Positions 31,236-52,700 of a DNA stretch of 64,000 bases are shown here, piece by piece. The position numbers and the translations under genes were made by a program. The first letter of the stretch is position 1. Each line of letters starts with the position of its first letter. This DNA is from Lineus longissimus (lineage: Eukaryota; Nemertea; Pilidiophora; Heteronemertea; Lineidae). The notes under the pieces were generated by a model. The model ran no database searches. It was given only the letters and a program-made list of their open reading frames with translations, and was not told where the DNA came from. The stretch spans positions 3,720,001 through 3,784,000 of the forward strand of contig NC_088318.1 in the NCBI RefSeq assembly GCF_910592395.1, read 5' to 3'.

Positions 31236-33039
31236 CAAAAAATAAGATGGTGCGAATATTTTGTGGTTTGCAGTATCGAAACCATATCTTGTTGTAACAA
31301 GCAGCTGAAAATTTGCTACAAAGTCTGAAGTTTGCTCTTTTCACTTTTATAAGCTGGGCACTTTTTGGTCTCCCTGTGTTTACATATCCAGGTTGCCTTG
31401 CGCATTTATTAGTCCAGACATTTTTGTAGTCCTAGAATTCACTATTGTTGTTGGTGGTAGTCCTAGATATAGACATTTTCATGACAGTGAAGTTTATCAT
31501 TGCACAAAAATACAGACTGAACTCTATTTTTGGGGGGTCGTTGGTAGCAACCCAACTTTTGAGGTGAAATCTTTGGGACACATATGACAATATCACAATA
31601 TAATGTTTTGAATTATTTGATAAAATGGGTGTTCAAGTGTTGATTTAACCAAGTTTTCAATGAGACCGTCCTTTGTCCGGATAACTCCTTTGGAAAGATG
31701 TCCCACCATCGACAGTCAGGGTATCATTCAAGGTTATTTTTGTTCATCATACGTCCAGGCCCCAGTATTGCCAAAAAGTCATTAAAAATCGGCTGATTTG
31801 CCTTGAAACAGTTCAAACATGGCACTGTACTTGGTAGTGTTTTGTCTCATTGAATTAGGAATGGTACTGTATTTTATACAAGGCGCTATCAGTCTCAAGC
31901 ATAATTTTGTATAAATGTAGCGTAAAAGTTTACAATGTTGATAATAATAGTTGTGTTGTTGGTTTTTGGTTAACTTTGTAGAATCTGTAGAGTTCTGGTG
32001 GACACAGCGTGGGATGGGTGTCCAGCCATTTAGTGCCTATAAAACCTCACTAATACCCTTTAAACAGTTGAAGAAGATTATGTTGTTGTTGATACTGATT
32101 TTTGTTTGAAACTTTACAAACAACTGCTGAAATTATGGGCGTTAAATAACGTTGTTGTTTAGATGTTTGTACGTCAAGGCCGTATTGTTCTTTTGCTGCC
32201 TGGATAAAAACTGAGTGATAATTTTATTGTGATATGAAGTGTGGAACAATCCAACTTACTGGAAAAGTTAATTGGTGCTTGGTAAACTGGAAATCGTCCT
32301 GTTAAGTCATGAAATGAACATTGTGTGAACAAATATTTGTAAAAGAGTCTGTAAGATTTTGTGAGCCTCCACATGACATAAAAATGTCTTTGCTCTTTGT
32401 TTTGTTGATATTTTCCCTCCTGTTAAATTCACATGTACTGACTTTTTAAGCTTGACTGCTTATCTGGAACCCTACCCTTTACATCCTCACTCTCATGCTT
32501 CTGTAGTTGTATTTTGTAATTTTTTGGGCGAGAGACTTAGCAATCTCAAAAACTTGGCGGTCAAGATGTAATCTATACTATTTAAACCTCTTTCAGCTGA
32601 ACATGGTCCTAGTTGATTGTTGACAAGTTGTACCACAGAATATTATGGTGGATCTTCACAACTGGCTTTGGCCTTAATAATGCATATTGAAATTTCGTGA
32701 GCTTTGATTTATACAAATTCGTACAAATTCATTCAATTCGTACAAATTTCAGAAGGTGTTCAGCTTCTAAGTGGGATTATTTTCTATTAGATGAGTTTAC
32801 AATGTTTTGAACCATTTGCTGAGGAGCTAACTTGTAAATTCAAGATAACCAGTTTAAGTTAACCACAGTAACGTCAGGCTTATATTTTTGGTTTGGGTTC
32901 TATCAGGATTGTTGTCAAATATTTTCAAAATAAATATTCATTATTATTAACTTATGCAATTGTCTGTTTTGTTCTTTTAAAATGTCTTCTCTGGTTTGCA
33001 ACTTTCTGAATTGGCTTTGCTCAGCTCAGCAGTTCTCCC
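31236..33039. other. AT-rich intergenic DNA between ANO10 and the satellite block
   Basis: No exon, RNA gene or clear repeat was recognised beyond the inverted repeat at 31402-31430. An AATAAA at 32929-32934 could mark the end of a very long ANO10 3' UTR, but nothing else supports that. Confidence 0.4.
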
Positions 33040-34990
33040 ATCACTAAGTACCCTACTTGGCAACTCGAGTAGCTGATAAGCTGCTCATCTACCCGAGATA
33101 CCTCACGTATCGAGACAACATTGGTAGAGCTTCTATGTTGCTGTACTCGTGAAAACAAGTCTATGCACCCTACGATGCTCTAGTACTACTGAAACTGGTA
33201 TAGCTCATGTACAGAAGTTAGGTCATATACCCAAAGTGCCTCATGTATCTGGGACAACATCGGGGCCATTTACCTTCCTCACTGTGCACCTGAAGACCGG
33301 CCCAAGTAAACTATCTGGCAACTCAAGTGGCCTACTTCAGTAGCTTACATACCCGAGTAAGCTCAAGTACCACTTGCACCAGGGACAACATCAGGACCCT
33401 TCTTGGTAGAGCTTCTGTCTCATTGTAATCTTGATGACCGGCCCGAGTATCGCACTTGGCAACTAAAGAAGCCTACTTGAAGTAGCTCAGCTCATGTACC
33501 TTAGGTATGGTACCTCCTGTATCTTAGGTGCGGTACCTCATGTACCTTAGGTGTGGTACCTCATGTACCTTAGGTATGGTACCTCATGTACCTTAGGTGC
33601 GGTACCTCATGTACCTTAGGTATGGTACCTCATGTACCTTAGGTATGGTACCTCATGTACCTTAGGTGCGGTACCTCATGTACCTCAGGTATGGTACCTC
33701 ATGTACCTTAGGTGTGGTACCTCATGTACCTTAGGTGCGGTGCCTCATGTACCTTAGGTATGGTACCTCATGTACCTTAGGTGCGGTGCCTCATGTACCT
33801 TAGGTATGGTACCTCCTGTACCTTAGGTGCGGTACCTTAGGTATGGTACCTCATGTACCTTGGCCAACATCAGCATGATTCAACCGCTGGTGGAGTGTCT
33901 ATCTTGCTGTACTCTTGAAGACAGGCCACTATCAAAGCACACTATTTGACAACTCAAGTAACCTTCATGAATCCAAGGTATGTCATCCACCCAGGACAGT
34001 TTCAGGACCCTTCTACCTTGGTATGGCTCTATCTCACTGTACTCCTGAAGACCGGTCCAAGTATCATACTTGGCAACTCAAGTAGCCTAACTCATATACT
34101 CAACCTACCTCATGTAGGTGGGACAACATCAGGACAGTTCAACCTTCGGTCGGGCTCTTTCTCACTGTACTCTTGAAGACTAGCCCAAGCACACTATTAG
34201 GCAACTGGCTTCTGTACCTTAGGCACTTCATGCACCTGGAATGACTTCAGGACCCTTCTACCTTGGTAGAGCTTCTATCTCACTGTACTCTTGAAGACCA
34301 GCCCAAGCACACTATTAGGCAACTCAAGAAGCCTACTTTAAGTGGCTCACGCACCCGAGTTGGCTTCTGTACCTGAGGTACCTCATGCACCTGGAATGAC
34401 TTCAGGACCCTTCCACCTTGGTAGAGCTTTTACCTCACTGTACTCTTGAAGACAGGCCCAAGTCCTCTATTTGGAAACTCAAGAAGCCTACTTTAAGTGG
34501 CTTGTGTACATGTACCTGAGGTACCTCATGCACCAGGATGTCTTCAGGACCTTCTACCTTGGTAGAGCTTTTACCTCACTGTGCTCTTGAAGACAGGCCC
34601 AAGTCCTCTATTTGGAAACTCAAGAAGCCTACTTTAAGTGGCTTGTGTACATGTACCTGAGGTACCTCATGCACCAGGATGTCTTCAGGACCTTCTACCT
34701 TGGTAGAGCCTCTACCTCACTGTACTCTTCAAGACAGGGCCAAGTATTCTACTTTGCAACTCAAGAAGCCTATTTGAAGTAGCTCATGTAGGCCTACCTG
34801 AATCAGCTCATGTACCCAAGGTACCTTATGTGCCTGGGACAACATCAGGACCCTTCTGATTTTGGTAAAGATTCAATCCTTGGCAACTCAAGTAGCCTAC
34901 TTCAATTAAGTAGCTCACATAGAAATATCTGAGCTAGCCCATGTAGGCTATCTGCGGTAACTGGGACATCAGGACCCTTCTGCCTTTGGT
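33040..34990. repeat. Satellite block with units of roughly 120-165 bp
   Basis: The phrases CTCACTGTACTCTTGAAGAC, GGCAACTCAAG, AGCCTACTT, GGTACCTCATG and CATCAGGACCCTTCTACCTT recur in the same order many times with drift. Intervals between copies of the first phrase are roughly 120-165 bp. The block encloses a 23-bp array at 33492-33860. No coding signal. Confidence 0.85.
33492..33860. repeat. 23-bp array with GGTACC cores, about 16 copies
   Basis: Unit CATGTACCTTAGGT-R-YGGTACCT with A/G or C/T alternation at two sites. GGTACC and the AGGTAC/GTACCT strings make each unit partly self-complementary. It appears to be a local expansion of one segment of the surrounding longer satellite unit. Confidence 0.93.
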
Positions 34991-35521
34991 AAAACTCCAA
35001 CCTCTATGTATTCTAAACACCAAGGCGAAAACAGTCATTTCTGAGTACTTCAGAAGAACAGTACTAGAATGACAATATCTGTGCCACAATACCACAAATG
35101 CCTGCCACTGCTCCTCCATCGAATCAAGTAAGAGAGGCAACAACAATATCGGTAATGTATAGCTTTGTATTTGATACAAGTTCAACAATATTTACATAGC
35201 AGTACACCAAATTTACACAATTTACACTTAAATAAATTCACAGAATCCATCATTCCCAATTTGTCTCTTCTAATTGCATTAGACGAAGTTCCAACTAATA
35301 TAAGCACACTACATATCAACATGTGAAAGTCTTTTCAGTGTTTTTCAGAAAGAGATGCCGATTAACTCTCACGCCTCTATCCATGTAATTGTGAGTGTTC
35401 CATCCAGGCAATGGTGTTTACTGCTACAGTTAAAAGGTGGCGTGAAGTTGGAATGAAGAGCAGAATGCACTAAATACATAGCACATTTTAATATCACAGT
35501 TGAAAAGTTGATCGTTCCTCC
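34991..35521. other. Region downstream of COG4
   Basis: Expected to contain the COG4 3' UTR (transcription runs leftward). An ATTAAA-type variant on the minus strand near 35487 is the only weak poly(A) candidate seen. Nothing else was recognised. Confidence 0.4.
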
Positions 35522-42974
<7,453 letters not shown>

Positions 42975-43714
42975 TTTGGATGCCACCGAGAACATTTGTC
43001 TTATTCTACAAAGGCTATATTTTTTTCTGTTAAAATGTTTAGTTTTCTGCATTATTTCGATTTCAAAAGAAAATTGTAATTAAAGTTGATGAAGTTCTGC
43101 TAAGATCAGGTGATACATTTTTCTCTTAGCTGCACTGATCGACTTTTGGTGGTGTTCCAACTTCAGCGCAATTAGTTATCGCTTTATGCCGCCGCAACGC
43201 ATTGTCATCGTTGGTGAGAATAAATCAATCAACATCTGCATAAGTACAGAATAACAACAATAAAACCTAGTTGCAAAGCAAAGTTTAGATAGTACCTTTT
43301 CAATCCAAAGATTTTTTTAGATGTTTTACAATACGACATAGTTGTTTATGACATACAAACATCGGTGTCCTGATGCCCTGTTTACTTTGTGTTGTGTACA
43401 TTTTCCCTGTACAAATGCACAGGTAGCTGGCTGTGTGGGAGGATTTGGTTCGTACCGTGGATTTCACTCATTCAGCTCGAGGGCGAGGGCATCTATTCCA
43501 CCTCCTTGAACCATCATACCAGGTATTGAAAACAGAAAGGTTGCTACTAAATTTGGCACTGAGTGTCTGATTGACTGAATCAACCCCCCCCCCCCCCCCC
43601 CCCAAAAATCACCCGACCCTTGCAGAAAGTTGGCGTACCTTCAAATGCCCAATTTTCAACCTTCTTATCTCTTCCTAAATTGTCTTTCCAGATAGTGAGG
43701 TCTGAGGCGTCGCG
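42975..43714. promoter_or_regulatory. Shared divergent promoter region of COG4 and SF3B3
   Basis: Only 740 bp separate the two start codons, so both promoters must lie here. A GT donor after 43522 (CCAG|GTATTG) and an acceptor before 43692 suggest a 5' untranslated SF3B3 exon ending at 43522 and an intron of 169 bp, which contains a 20-bp poly-C run (43584-43603). The stretch GCCGCCGCAACGC at about 43188 is the most GC-rich part. No TATA box was recognised. Confidence 0.65.
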
Positions 43715-46700
43715 ATGTATCTCTACAACTTGACCCTCCAGCGCTCGACAGGCATCACATGTGCCATCCACGGTAACTTCTCGGGCACCAAGCAGCAGGA
43801 GATAGTCGTCTCGAAGGGGAAAATCCTTGAGTTACTGCGTCCCGATCCTAACACTGGGAAAGTCTACACGCTCTTGTCGGTGGAGGTTTTCGGTGTGATC
43901 CGATCCATTATACCATTTAGACTGACCGGTGGAACAAAAGATTACCTTGTTGTGGGATCAGATTCTGGGAGGATAGTCATCCTAGAATATGTTCCTTCAA
44001 AGAATGTGTTCGAAAGGGTAAGGATGCGGGTTTTTTTCAAAGTAGATGTGGTTTATTGTTTTGTACTGTAGTTTGAATGTATTTTAAGTGCCGGGAAAAT
44101 CCAGAAGATGAGATTGTTTTGCTTAATAAAGCTTCTGTTGGTGTTAAAACAGAAAATCCCTGTTGACCCCATTGACTTGTTTACATGTATGTCTTTAAAA
44201 GTCAGGATTAGAATAGTAAACCAGAAGTCAAGTGAGACATATCCGCTAATGATTACAAAGATTTCGTCAAGTTCACCACAAGGGGATGTCATGATCAGTT
44301 CTTTTGACTTTTTAGATTCATCAAGAAACATTTGGCAAGAGTGGATGCCGTCGTATAGTCCCTGGGCAGTTTCTGGCTGTTGACCCAAAAGGTCGTGCAG
44401 TCATGATAGGTAGGTGTTGTGCTGTTTTCTATCGCGTCATGAAAAAAGTACTTACTGTATTTCTAATAAGGCTCAATAGAACAAATGTCTTGTTTCTTGG
44501 GCTAAACTCAAGGAGGATACCGCGGTGACGTCACGGCTTTTCCAAGATGGCGCTGCATATTGTAAACAAACTCGATCCACGGCCAAGGGAAAATCAAGTC
44601 ATCAAAAAAGTTAGATTTTTCGCATCAAATCAGAGTTATTAGTACTTTTCTGCTATGAAATTAGTCTTCAGGCAATAAGCTATCATTTGAATAATGAAAA
44701 GTGCTGTTTTGATGGGGAAAAATAGGTTTTTTTTAACCAAATAGCCGGGCACCGATCTTCCAAAATTAGCGATGGTTTCAAAACAGTGTCCCAGATATGG
44801 GCAATCTCTTCATTATCATAATGGGATTTGAAGGCATGTTTACAGATTTTACAAGTTCGAGACCTGCAGGACCTAAAACTCGCATAGATCCCCATAGATC
44901 CCCTCTATTTGTCGAGTTAGCGCCCCTGTAAGATCATGCATTTTCGGACACTAGAACGAAATCTTCCTGCGGATATCGCGGTTTCGGTGATGATTTAAGG
45001 AGAAATTGACTGTTCTTAGAGTTGTATGGGACAGAAATTAGTTCATACTTCATGAATACATGAATATATTATGATATGGGCGGGCTTCTAAGTCAAAACA
45101 ATAACAAACTCAACTGCATCTCTCCTATATATTGCGTAGTGCATTGCCTAGTGTATTTCGTAGTGTATTTTAGCGGAGACATTATTTCCGCACTTTGGCC
45201 ACGCCAAACGTCTTTTTTATTCGTGGAAGTTAATCTGCTCTGTAAATTTTATTTTACACAGGAAGAATCCATACTAGGTATTGCAATATTTCATGTCTAT
45301 TGGTGTTTTTGTGTACAGGAGCGCACCAGACAGAGAGACGTGGAGATGTGGTCAGTGCTGGTGCTGTCAGTAGACTGAATCTGATTGGCCATAGCGATCA
45401 CTAATATGGGTCGGGATCACGTGATGTGACGTCACCGCGGTATCCTCCTTGGGCTAAACTTTAGAATTACCGATCGGATGTTCCTCCGCACTATATAAGT
45501 TGTGAATCGGTTTAAAGGGTTAGGGTTAGGGTTACTTATTCATTATTCGGTATTCATTCGCGCCTTGGACCTATACTTCCGATCGGGAATTCTAAAGTCG
45601 TTCCGTTTCTTGTAACAGCACCAAAATTTGAGGGACAGATGGTCAGAATACCATTTTCTTTTTAAAATTTTGCATATTAGACGCAGAAATGAAACCATTT
45701 TTACACCACTGGCACAGTGATCAATGCCTGTGCAAGACGATCTGGTTGGCTCCATTTACCACCACATCACCTGGACAGAGAGCGTTTAGAGCTCCACAAG
45801 ATGTCAACACTCATCCCATTAGTTTTAGAGACAAAGATTACGTTTTTACTACATAAAGCTTTTAGATAGGACATTTTATCCTTCTATCAAGTTAATAACC
45901 TCCAAGCAGTATAGTATGGTCGCACTGTAACACCTGAAAGAAACATCACAGTAACAGCCTATTTAACTTGTTAGAAATTAATGGAAAACAAAAATGATCG
46001 TCACATGCATTTTACCAAGTCTTCCCTTACAATTCCAGGTGCAGTTGAAAAACAAAAACTTGTATATATTTTGAACAGAGATGCCCAGGCCCGTCTGACC
46101 ATCTCTTCGCCATTAGAAGCCCATAAATCAAACACATTGGTCTATCACATGGTTGGCGTTGATGTCGGCTTTGAGAATCCAACATTTGCTTGTCTAGAAA
46201 TTGACTATGAGGTGAGTCCATGGGTGCAAGTTTAATAAGAGGCAAGAATTCCATCAGCCTGTCTTTAAAGCGACTGTGCGGAGAGTCCATGGTTGCAAGT
46301 TTCAAATTCATGGCTAGATATTTTAAAATCTGAGAGCACCCATTTAAGGCCAGTTGGGGAAAATTTGCCCTTGCTAGGAAATGGAAAAGTTGAGGGTGTT
46401 GAAGGTACATTGAGGTGGTCAACATGCTAATGGCCTCTGTGCCGGCGGTTAATTTCTATCCCTGAAAATGGTGTTTTTCTTTCGCCAGATGCCTGGCCTA
46501 ATACCTTGCAACCATACCCCAAAAGTTCTGGCAAGCGTTGCTCTCAAATTACATCCAAAGCTTGGCATAGCATGGTCTTTTACCTGGTCCCTCTGCCAGG
46601 ACAGGCAAAACAATTCCATTAAGAGTATCGTGAAAAGGCCTGTGATATCCTGATCCACCTCCCTCACTGTTGGCAAAGTCTTGGCCTGTAACCCCGATAG

Positions 46701-49700
46701 TTTTGAACTGTATTTGTACACTAGCAAGGCTGACAGGAGCGATTGTAGAAGAATTTAGTCGTTAATGATTTGTTTTTATCTTTTAGGAATCCGATAGTGA
46801 TCCTACTGGAGAAGCTGCAACAAAAACACAACAATTGTTGACCTACTATGAGTTGGACCTTGGTTTGAATCACGTTGTCAGGAAATACTCCGAGCAATTG
46901 GAGGAACATGCTAATTTCTTAATATCAGGTAAAAAAAATCAAGTATGGGCCATTTGAGAAGATAGGTTATTCTATCCTCTTAATGGGCAGTGTCATTCTA
47001 CCACCAAAAAAATAAGAATCATTTGCCTCGTCTACTGACCTTTGGCTCTGCAACCGGAAAGGTTCTTGCATCTTTCGCTGGGTTTGAAATATCCCACTCT
47101 TTAGGTATCGAAGTTCTGGGGTCTTCTGACTGTAGTAACACATTTACTCAATATTACTTTCCAGTTCCTGGTGGCAATGAGGGACCAAGTGGTACATTAA
47201 TTTGCTCGGAAAATTACATCACATACAAAAATTTTGGTGACCAGCCAGATATCCGGTGTCCTATCCCGCGTCGAAGAAACGATCTCGACGACCCTGAGCG
47301 GGGGATGATATTTGTGTGTAGTGCTACTCATAAAACAAAGGTGAGTGATGACCACTGCACTAAAGAAGCAGCCAGATTTCCATTTTCTCTTCCTGAAAAG
47401 CTTTTTTACAGCACTAGTTGAAAGATCTATTCCTTGGCTCTCTGTAGGACTTTGAATTTTCGAGATCGGATCAGAAATCATTCAGGGGCATATTTCTGCA
47501 AGTATCTCTTCGGACAGGAGCTGGCAGTGTTGCACTTGTCCGGTGCCTAAAACAGAGATTTTACACAATTCTTTTCTTTTTCAGTCCATGTTTTTCTTCC
47601 TGGCACAAACAGAACAGGGTGACATCTTCAAGATCACCTTAGAAACGGACGAGGACATGGTCACAGAAATACGATTGAAATATTTTGACACTGTGCCAGT
47701 GGCAGCATCCATGTGTGTCCTCAAAACGGGCTTCTTGTTCGTAGCCTCAGAGTTTGGAAATCAGTAAGTTATCTTCCATACCCGAGCGTTGTAGTTTCTT
47801 GCCTCTTTGGGCATGGCTCCTAGCGTGTTGTCTTAACGTGCCATGATGGACCCTAAATCAGAGAAGGCTACATCAACCTCCAAGTTAATCCCAGACTCTC
47901 TCCCACTAGAGGATGTCTGTTTCATGCCTTGGGGACATTTTTTCATATTTTGTTAATTAGAAGATATATTGAGTTTCTTGCCTCTTTGGGCATGGCTCCT
48001 AGCGTGTTGTCTTAACGTGCCATGATGGACCCTAAATCAGAGAAGGCTACATCAACCTCCAAGTTAATCCCAGACTCCCTCCCACTAGAGGATGTCTGTT
48101 TCATGCCTTGGAGACATTATTCTCCTCCTTTTCAGGTAATGTTGACTATTGGTTGTTAAATAGAATCTATACTTGCAAATTTTTGTTCTTAGCTTTTCAT
48201 CTAATTTCAACATCCTGTGAAAAAAACCATCTCAAATTTTCTTTCAGTTTCCTTTATCAAATTGCTCATCTCGGTGATGATGACGATGAACCGGAATTCA
48301 GCAGTGCCATGCCCCTCGAGGAAGGAGATACATTCTTCTTCGCACCACGACCCCTCAAGAACTTGGTCATCGTGGACGAAATCGACAGCCTCTCTCCGAT
48401 TATGAACTGTCAGATTGCTGATCTCGCGAATGAGGATACGCCACAGTTATATTGCCTGTGCGGAAGGGGACCACGGTCGACGTTGCGAGTACTTCGACAT
48501 GGTCTGGAGGTGTCTGAGATGGCTGTGTCGGAACTGCCCGGTAATCCCAATGCTGTATGGACAGTGAAAAAGAACATTGATGGTAAGTATCTCCCATTTT
48601 AGTAGTAGTCGGTGAAGTGCGTGTTCTTCTTTGGAAGAGAAAAGTATGCACAGAAATTGAGTTAATGCAGCAATGAGTATGATCTTTTTGGAGAAAACTT
48701 TTTAAAGATTGGTAGTTTTCTTCAATTTCTCAGATAATGTTTTAAAATAATTCTCAGCCTTACTCTTCCGTCTTACCACAGAGAAACATGCCTTTCACCG
48801 ATGCAGTTTATCTTTATACGGTACCAATATGGGTCTTGCACACTCGCTCAGCGTCGCTGTTCATACAAACCAACTTACCCTCTAATTTGAGAGGCACTCA
48901 CGACTATCTGAAAGATTCATGACTATCTGAAAGATTCATGTCTATTCTGAGAGAAGTCCTGTCTTCCTTGGAGTCAACTCTTTTGTAAAGTAAAAACAAT
49001 TGACAGTCTGCAGGACCCATTTGATTTGTTTATCACCTTGTCAAATTTAGGACAATGTAGTCTGTGAGAGATAAAGCCCCACATCATGGGGAAATTCACC
49101 ACATAAAAAGCAATCATTTAGATTACAGAATTGATAACCAAAATATAAGAAATCAATATGAACCGGTGATAATGAAAAGGAAATACAATAAAAAATTACT
49201 AGCATGGTCTTTAATGAACCTCTTTTCAAAATATACAGGCAGCGCAGATGATGTCATCACAACTAGACGCCATTTTGGACGTCAAATTATGTCCTTGACC
49301 CATGTGGCATACTTGGTCCTCAGCGCCACATGGCAGCAGTATAAAGTTTGGCGACGTCAACTGTGACAATACTGATATTATCCACACGTGGGACTTTTGG
49401 TTGGTGATTCAACAGGGTCAAGGGCATGGGTTAACGTCCAAAATGACTGTCCTAATGACATCACCGCACGTCCTTCATACACCTTTTCGAATTCGGTACC
49501 TTTCTACATTCTTCTCCTGTGTGCTTGACCGCATACTCCACAAGAACAAAGAACAGCTACTCATTAAGGCTGGTGGTGGTCAGATACCCACGCCAAGCCT
49601 GCTTTCTCATTTCAGGTGTGACCTCAACACTCAGACGCTAAGGTGGGTACGCGCACTGGACCGATGCATAAAGGATATCTAGTGTTCGGAATCTTACTTG

Positions 49701-52700
49701 TGGCACTGACCTGTGGGACATGAGGCCACAAGGCAGTCGCTCCACTTCTTTTGATTTCTGGCTGCCTCCAAATAAGTCGGCCCTGTTGAAGTACTTCACT
49801 GGGTGAAATCAACATCCAGTGTTCAGAGAAGCCAGCAAAAAATTCTCAAGATACTAATTTATAGTGTTATTTAGTTGATAAGAAACATTGTCTGAGCACT
49901 GTTGGTCACGACGCATCCTTGGACCCTTGACAGTTCTCCAGTTCTACACTGATATTGTGGGCAATATCATTGTACTGAACCACGTTCACAGTCGAGTGTA
50001 TGGAGCTATCGTGGAAATTATCAACTGCATCATTTGTTTGAAACACTGTGCTAGGTGTCAAATCCAAATTGACACACATACTTCAATGTTCAAGTTAGGA
50101 AAGTTTGTCCAATTCTTAATATGTTATGTACCAGTCAAGATCCTGTGTTTGTAAGATACTAGAAAATGACAATAGATTGTGTTTATATGTCAACCAATGG
50201 CAGGCTGTCCAAGTGCCGTTTTCATAAAAAGGCACTAGAAAATTACCATTGACACAATAAAGTTATTTTGAGATGCGACGTCTCATTATTTAACCCACAG
50301 GTTTCCTTTGCTTAAATTGTTCAGATGCTACACAATGGTCTTTCTCTTTGGTCAGTTTTTCATTCATTTTCCATCACTTTGCATGTTGTGGAGTCGGTAT
50401 GGCTCACATGGAGTGAACCCAAAGGTATCCTAGTGAGCTATGCCCTCTCTGCCCCTGTTTTGAACCCCTCATTCACCCTCGAGGCCTCTCTCCGTTTTCT
50501 ATTTACAGATGAATACGACGCTTACATCATTGTGTCCTTCGTGAACGCCACGCTTGTACTTTCCATCGGAGAGACTGTCGAGGAGGTGACTGATTCTGGT
50601 TTTCTTGGTACAACCCCAACGCTGTCTTGTTCCCAGTTGGGAGATGATGCTTTGGTCCAGGTGTGTAAGCTGACATAAGATTCAATCTTTCTGCCCAACA
50701 TTGCTGAATAATCACTCTTTCTGTTCCCTTTACCTAAAAGGGAGACCATAAAAAACATCCTGCAGTACAAAGTGAACCGTAGTGCAGTTCCCAATTCCCA
50801 ATAGTTTAAGGTGTGTTGGAGATGATGATCATTACCTGTCCGTGTTTCACATGAAGTCAAATAGTGATTTCAACCCCAGGCACTGATTCAAGCACACAGT
50901 GACAACTCATTGGGTCATGTTCTGTTTTGACAGTTGGGAAAATTGTATTCCCATTCAACTGATCGGTTGGTGAAATGAGTTTGCCAGGGAAGCTTTAAAA
51001 TTATCAAAAAAATTCTTATTCTTTCAGATCTATCCTGACGGTATTCGTCACATTCGATCAGATAAACGTGTGAACGAATGGAAGACTCCAGGAAAGAAGA
51101 CGATTGTGAAATGTGCCGTGAACCAGCGACAAGTTGTCATTGCGTTGACTGGAGGAGAGTTGGTCTACTTCGAGATGGACCCCGTAAGTTGCCGAGCGAA
51201 TGCTTTTCTGTTCGTCTGACAATTTGTGTTTGGAGATGATGATTTTTACCTGTCCGTGTTTCACATGAAGTCTACTCTTGATTTCAACCCTAGGCGCTGA
51301 TCCAAACACACTTACTGATTCCCTTCACACCTCTGAGAGGTCGTCAATAACATTTCAAATCCACAATTTCTGATACCGCTATGTGAACTTCTCAAACACT
51401 TCTTGTGAAATCATGGCTCATTCCTCATGAAATCATGGCTCATTCCTCGTGAAATCATGGCTCATTCCTCGTGAAATCATGGAGCTGCTAACTGCATTGT
51501 GACCATAAATCACATCCTCCAAGACTGCACTCTGTTCGAAGCCCGGCAGGGAAAGACCTTGCCGAAGAAGCGGGGTGTCAAGACGAAACTGAATTTGATG
51601 CTGTCATTGAAAACTAAGAAAAAAGGTAGTAATGGCATTTCTTTAAAATATGTTGTCAATTGTATTTCAAGACCGGGCAGCTTAATGAGTATACGGAGAG
51701 GAAAGAGATGTCTGCCGATGTCATCTGTATGGGTCTCGGTCGAGTTCCTGTGGGCGAACAGCGATGCCGGTTCCTGGCTGTGGGATTGGCCGACAATACT
51801 GTCCGAATCATCTCGTTAGATCCAACAGTAAGTAACTCTTTCATGTTTAAGACGGAGTGGTGAATTGATGAAATTTCAAAAACTTGAGACTTGGTTTGCA
51901 TCAAGGTTCACTTTGTTTCTTGTAACAAGTCACTCTAAGAACAAACAAGTCATTTTCAAAAGAGTGGGCTGCATACGATTCACAAAGTCAATTGACAATC
52001 TCATGGCAATTGACACGTGAATCCAATGTAAACCCAGCTTTGGATGACACGTGAATCAAATGTAAACCTGGCCTTGGATGGCCTGAAGGAGATCTCCAAA
52101 TGTTGGACATCAGGACTGTGATGAAATCGGTGCGAGAACTTCCATGTCTATTTTGGAAGCGATTGTTTGGAGATGATGACCTTAACCTGTCCGTGTTTCA
52201 CATGAAGTCAAATTGTGATTTCAACCTCGGGTACTGATCCAAACAATTCTTACGAAAAAAATAGCTGGGAACTCTGTTTTCTTATGTCATCTGTCTCTTT
52301 TTGATGCTTGGATTTAAGTCTAAAGGTTATGAACATGTATTAATCCTCTGTTTCTGTTCCAGGATTGTCTGTCTCCCTTGAGTATGCAGGCCCTACCAGC
52401 CCCACCAGAGGCCTTGTGCATCGTCGAGATGGGAGGCACGGAAGCCAAGGAAGAGACTGGTGAAGCCGGTACCATCGGTGGCCTCTTCCTCAATATTGGG
52501 TTACAGAATGGTGTCCTGCTGAGGACAGTCCTTGACACAGTCACTGGTGACCTCTCAGATACCAGGACGCGTTACCTTGGTTCGAGGGCTGTGAAGTTGT
52601 TCAGAATCAGTATGCAGGGCTCGGAGGCTGTAAGTACTGGGATTAGGAATTGTTTGGACTGAAATACCTCCCCCTAGACTCATCTTTGTAGAGTTCGAAA

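Noticed and set aside
33492-33860. CRISPR-like regular array
   Set aside because: The units are contiguous with no unique spacers, and the context is an animal genome; it is a tandem satellite.
45517-45534. True telomere end
   Set aside because: Only three TTAGGG units, inside an SF3B3 intron and a small palindrome; interstitial at most.
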